Assembly: GCA_035048485.1 (NCBI GenBank)
Contig: CM068590.1
Coordinates: 2,294,001 to 2,358,000 of the forward strand
Source: Pteria penguin
Lineage: Eukaryota; Mollusca; Bivalvia; Pterioida; Pteriidae
Length of the DNA: 64,000 nt
Direction of reading: 5' to 3'
The translations under genes were made by a program, and so were the position numbers. Positions 61,960 through 64,000 of this stretch are shown in pieces; the stretch's first letter is position 1, and each line of letters opens with the position of its first letter. The notes under the pieces were generated by a model. The model saw nothing but the letters and a program-made list of their open reading frames with translations, searched no databases and was not told the DNA's origin.

Positions 61960-62382
61960 GTGTCATTTGGTAAATTCCTCTTGTAAGGACATTTATGACA
62001 ATGAAAAAGTCAATGGAACTTTTATAGAAAACTTGTCTAAACTGGTATGCGAACCCCAAAATGCCAATCTGCATCCACCCAAATTCCATTTATTAAATGC
62101 TATAATACTTTCAAATACAGATGTATGCAATCCCTCATATGCTGGTGTTTCAACAGAGTCTAAATCATACCTCTGTACTTCACTTACATCTGCATTTTCT
62201 CTTGCATAAACAATATGAAAATTATAAATATTGGATTTGTACTGTGCTATGTGATGCCATCACATTTTTGAAGAATAAATATATGTTGGAGCAATTTCAT
62301 TAATGGCATGATTTGTCACCATATTCTTGGGATTCCTATGAGCACCTTATTTTAAAACAACAACAACAACAACAACAACAAC

Positions 62383-62418
<36 letters not shown>

Positions 62419-63615
62419 ATCACAAGGAATAGTTAAATTGAAAAAAAAATTGAGAAAAAAGAAATAAATACATAAATAAATTAATTATAAATACATAAAC
62501 AAATAAAAAATAAATACATAAACAAATAAGAAATAAATACATAAATAAATTAATTAGAAATAAATAAATAAAATAAAATTAGAAAGAAATCAGACTAGAT
62601 TCTTATAATATATAATGTTTTTCATAAATACCTTATTGCATGTTTAAGCGATAAATCTGAGTTTGAATAATACATTACTGACGGTTATCTACCTGAAATT
62701 TAATTAAATACACTCAATACTTCTAATCAGGAAACACCTTTTTTGAACCTAAATATCAAAATTATTAAAAACAATACCCATATGATAAAACGTGAGGCAT
62801 TTCCTGCTGTTAATTTCCCTTATTTAGATGGCGATGTCCCTAGACTCCCATCATATGGTATTTATATTAGTCAATTAGTTCGGTTTGCTGGAGCCTGCAT
62901 TAACGTTTTGGATTTTCAAACACAAAACATGTTCAAATCACTTTCAAATTTTTAATTCAGGGTTACAACATCATAAACTTCAAAAATATTTTGGTAAATT
63001 TTTAAAGATCTTATACAGAAATTTTAGGAAATGTGGCTTTTTATGTATGCAGCAGAATTTCTCATCCCGATTTCTACGATGATCTAGTGTACAAACTAAG
63101 GAGGGTTCAAGGTTTCGATATTTTCATATATAGTAGTTCTAAAACACTTAAACGCCTTAGACATCGACAATATGACCTCAAGATCATCGCAAAGACCATG
63201 GGTGTTGTAGTGGGTCCCTCTAAAGCATTATACGGTCTTTTACTTCAGTATTACGCACTGAATAAGAAGGCGGTGGGGACTCTATGATAGGCCTTGTCAA
63301 AACCTTTTCTTACTGTTAGTTGGGGCCCAAGATCAAGATCAAGGACCTGAGCTCGTTACAGAAGAGCAGTGCACGGTTTGCTTATGTTGAGGTCGCGTAA
63401 TATATTTTTGATACTAGCGTATACTTCCTTAGTACGCTCCGTGTGCTAACATTTTTATGACCTCTCGTCTTGAGAAACCTGTTGACCCTTGTTCTCTTTA
63501 TAGAGGATTATTTATAATTTTTTTCATTGCGTGTCCTTCGATTGTGCTGCCTTTTGTAGTGAGTGGGAAGGTGGACTCTCGTAAACCGGTTTACCACACC
63601 AAATGAGTGATGCTT
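61960..63615 (+). pseudogene. Second Naiad-type element, decayed
   Basis: 62110-62340 keeps the KYWTC/LGIPM part of the RT in broken frames. The catalytic YLDD region is replaced by CAA/GAT microsatellites and A-rich sequence (62353-62600). 62660-63287 keeps the C-terminal block (PYLDGDVPRLPSYGIYISQL) with frameshifts and ends at TGA 63285. The 3' region resembles 38770-38990. Where copy 1 has UGA at 38059 this copy has a serine codon. Confidence 0.7.
62353..62600. repeat. CAA, GAT and AAAT-type simple repeats
   Basis: (CAA)n, (GAT)n, then ATAAATACATAAATAAAT-type sequence. Confidence 0.9.
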
Positions 63616-63748
63616 GTTACTTTAATTGAGAATCGAATATGTTTGTTATGTCGTTTTCTGTGTCTTTACTATTATCAAGCTCATGTGCACGTCCTTGATG
63701 ATTTGTGTTACACACCTTGGTCTGTTTTCTCTTTTATATAAAGCCAAA

Positions 63749-63750
<2 letters not shown>

Positions 63751-63844
<94 letters not shown>
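63751..63844. repeat. GT microsatellite
   Basis: Uninterrupted (GT)n of about 47 units; nothing further is seen to the window end. Confidence 0.97.
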
Positions 63845-63846
<2 letters not shown>

Positions 63847-64000
63847 GTTTGTGTGTTGGGAGAGGGAACACAACATAAACCTGGAGTTCAGACGAGAGTT
63901 CCTTGGTATTTTTTTGTTAATTTACAATAACATTGTATCCCTTTTTCAAACATTTTGTCAAGGATGGATTCCCGCTATGCTAAAATCGGGATTACTTTTA

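Overview
This is a metazoan, almost certainly bivalve-mollusc, nuclear sequence. The AT-rich introns have canonical GT..AG sites. There are several tRNA-derived SINEs with B-box heads and ATCA/ATTG tails, many dispersed repeats in a bivalve style, B-box/propeller (TRIM-like) genes in multiple copies, and a Naiad-type Penelope-like retroelement. I see no intact ordinary host gene. Nearly everything is mobile, satellite, or pseudogene. The species is not determined.

Layout. (1) 1-11,810: two head-to-head copies of one large DNA transposon. Copy A (1-1,723, minus strand) runs off the left edge. Copy B (1,996-11,801) is full length, with 85-bp terminal inverted repeats and a 9-bp target duplication. 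Copy B carries two convergent genes: a multi-exon DUF6589-like/C2H2 protein (probable transposase) on the plus strand and a RecQ-like helicase on the minus strand. Copy B lost the first exon, which copy A still has. (2) 11,811-13,520: SINE and unique sequence. (3) 13,530-34,020: a 20.5-kb satellite of 33-bp units, with a 2,653-bp higher-order repeat containing a 325-bp non-satellite block, and a 66-bp dimeric subfamily at its right end. (4) 36,180-39,155: a Penelope-like (Naiad-type) reverse transcriptase ORF with a CxC motif, an intact RT core, three in-frame UGA codons and one frameshift. Directly at its 3' end is a hairpin that fits a type-II SECIS element. (5) 41,833-52,696: a B-box/beta-propeller pseudogene split by a 9,232-bp transposon (42,983-52,214). 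That transposon has TTAA target duplications and an intact seven-exon, 779-codon gene fusing a Mutator/Kolobok-like transposase to a DEDDh 3'-5' exonuclease. (6) 52,700-64,000: a 1.1-kb TCTA microsatellite, SINEs, a second, more decayed copy of the B-box gene, a pogo-like MITE, a 41-bp minisatellite interrupted by a Naiad 3' end, and a decayed second Naiad.

The elements act separately. The two large DNA transposons each pair a transposase with a nucleic-acid enzyme (helicase or exonuclease). The frame breaks located in the helicase transposon and the Naiad lie mostly in homopolymers, so assembly error has to be kept in mind. Exon models come from splice sites and phase only; no transcript evidence was available.
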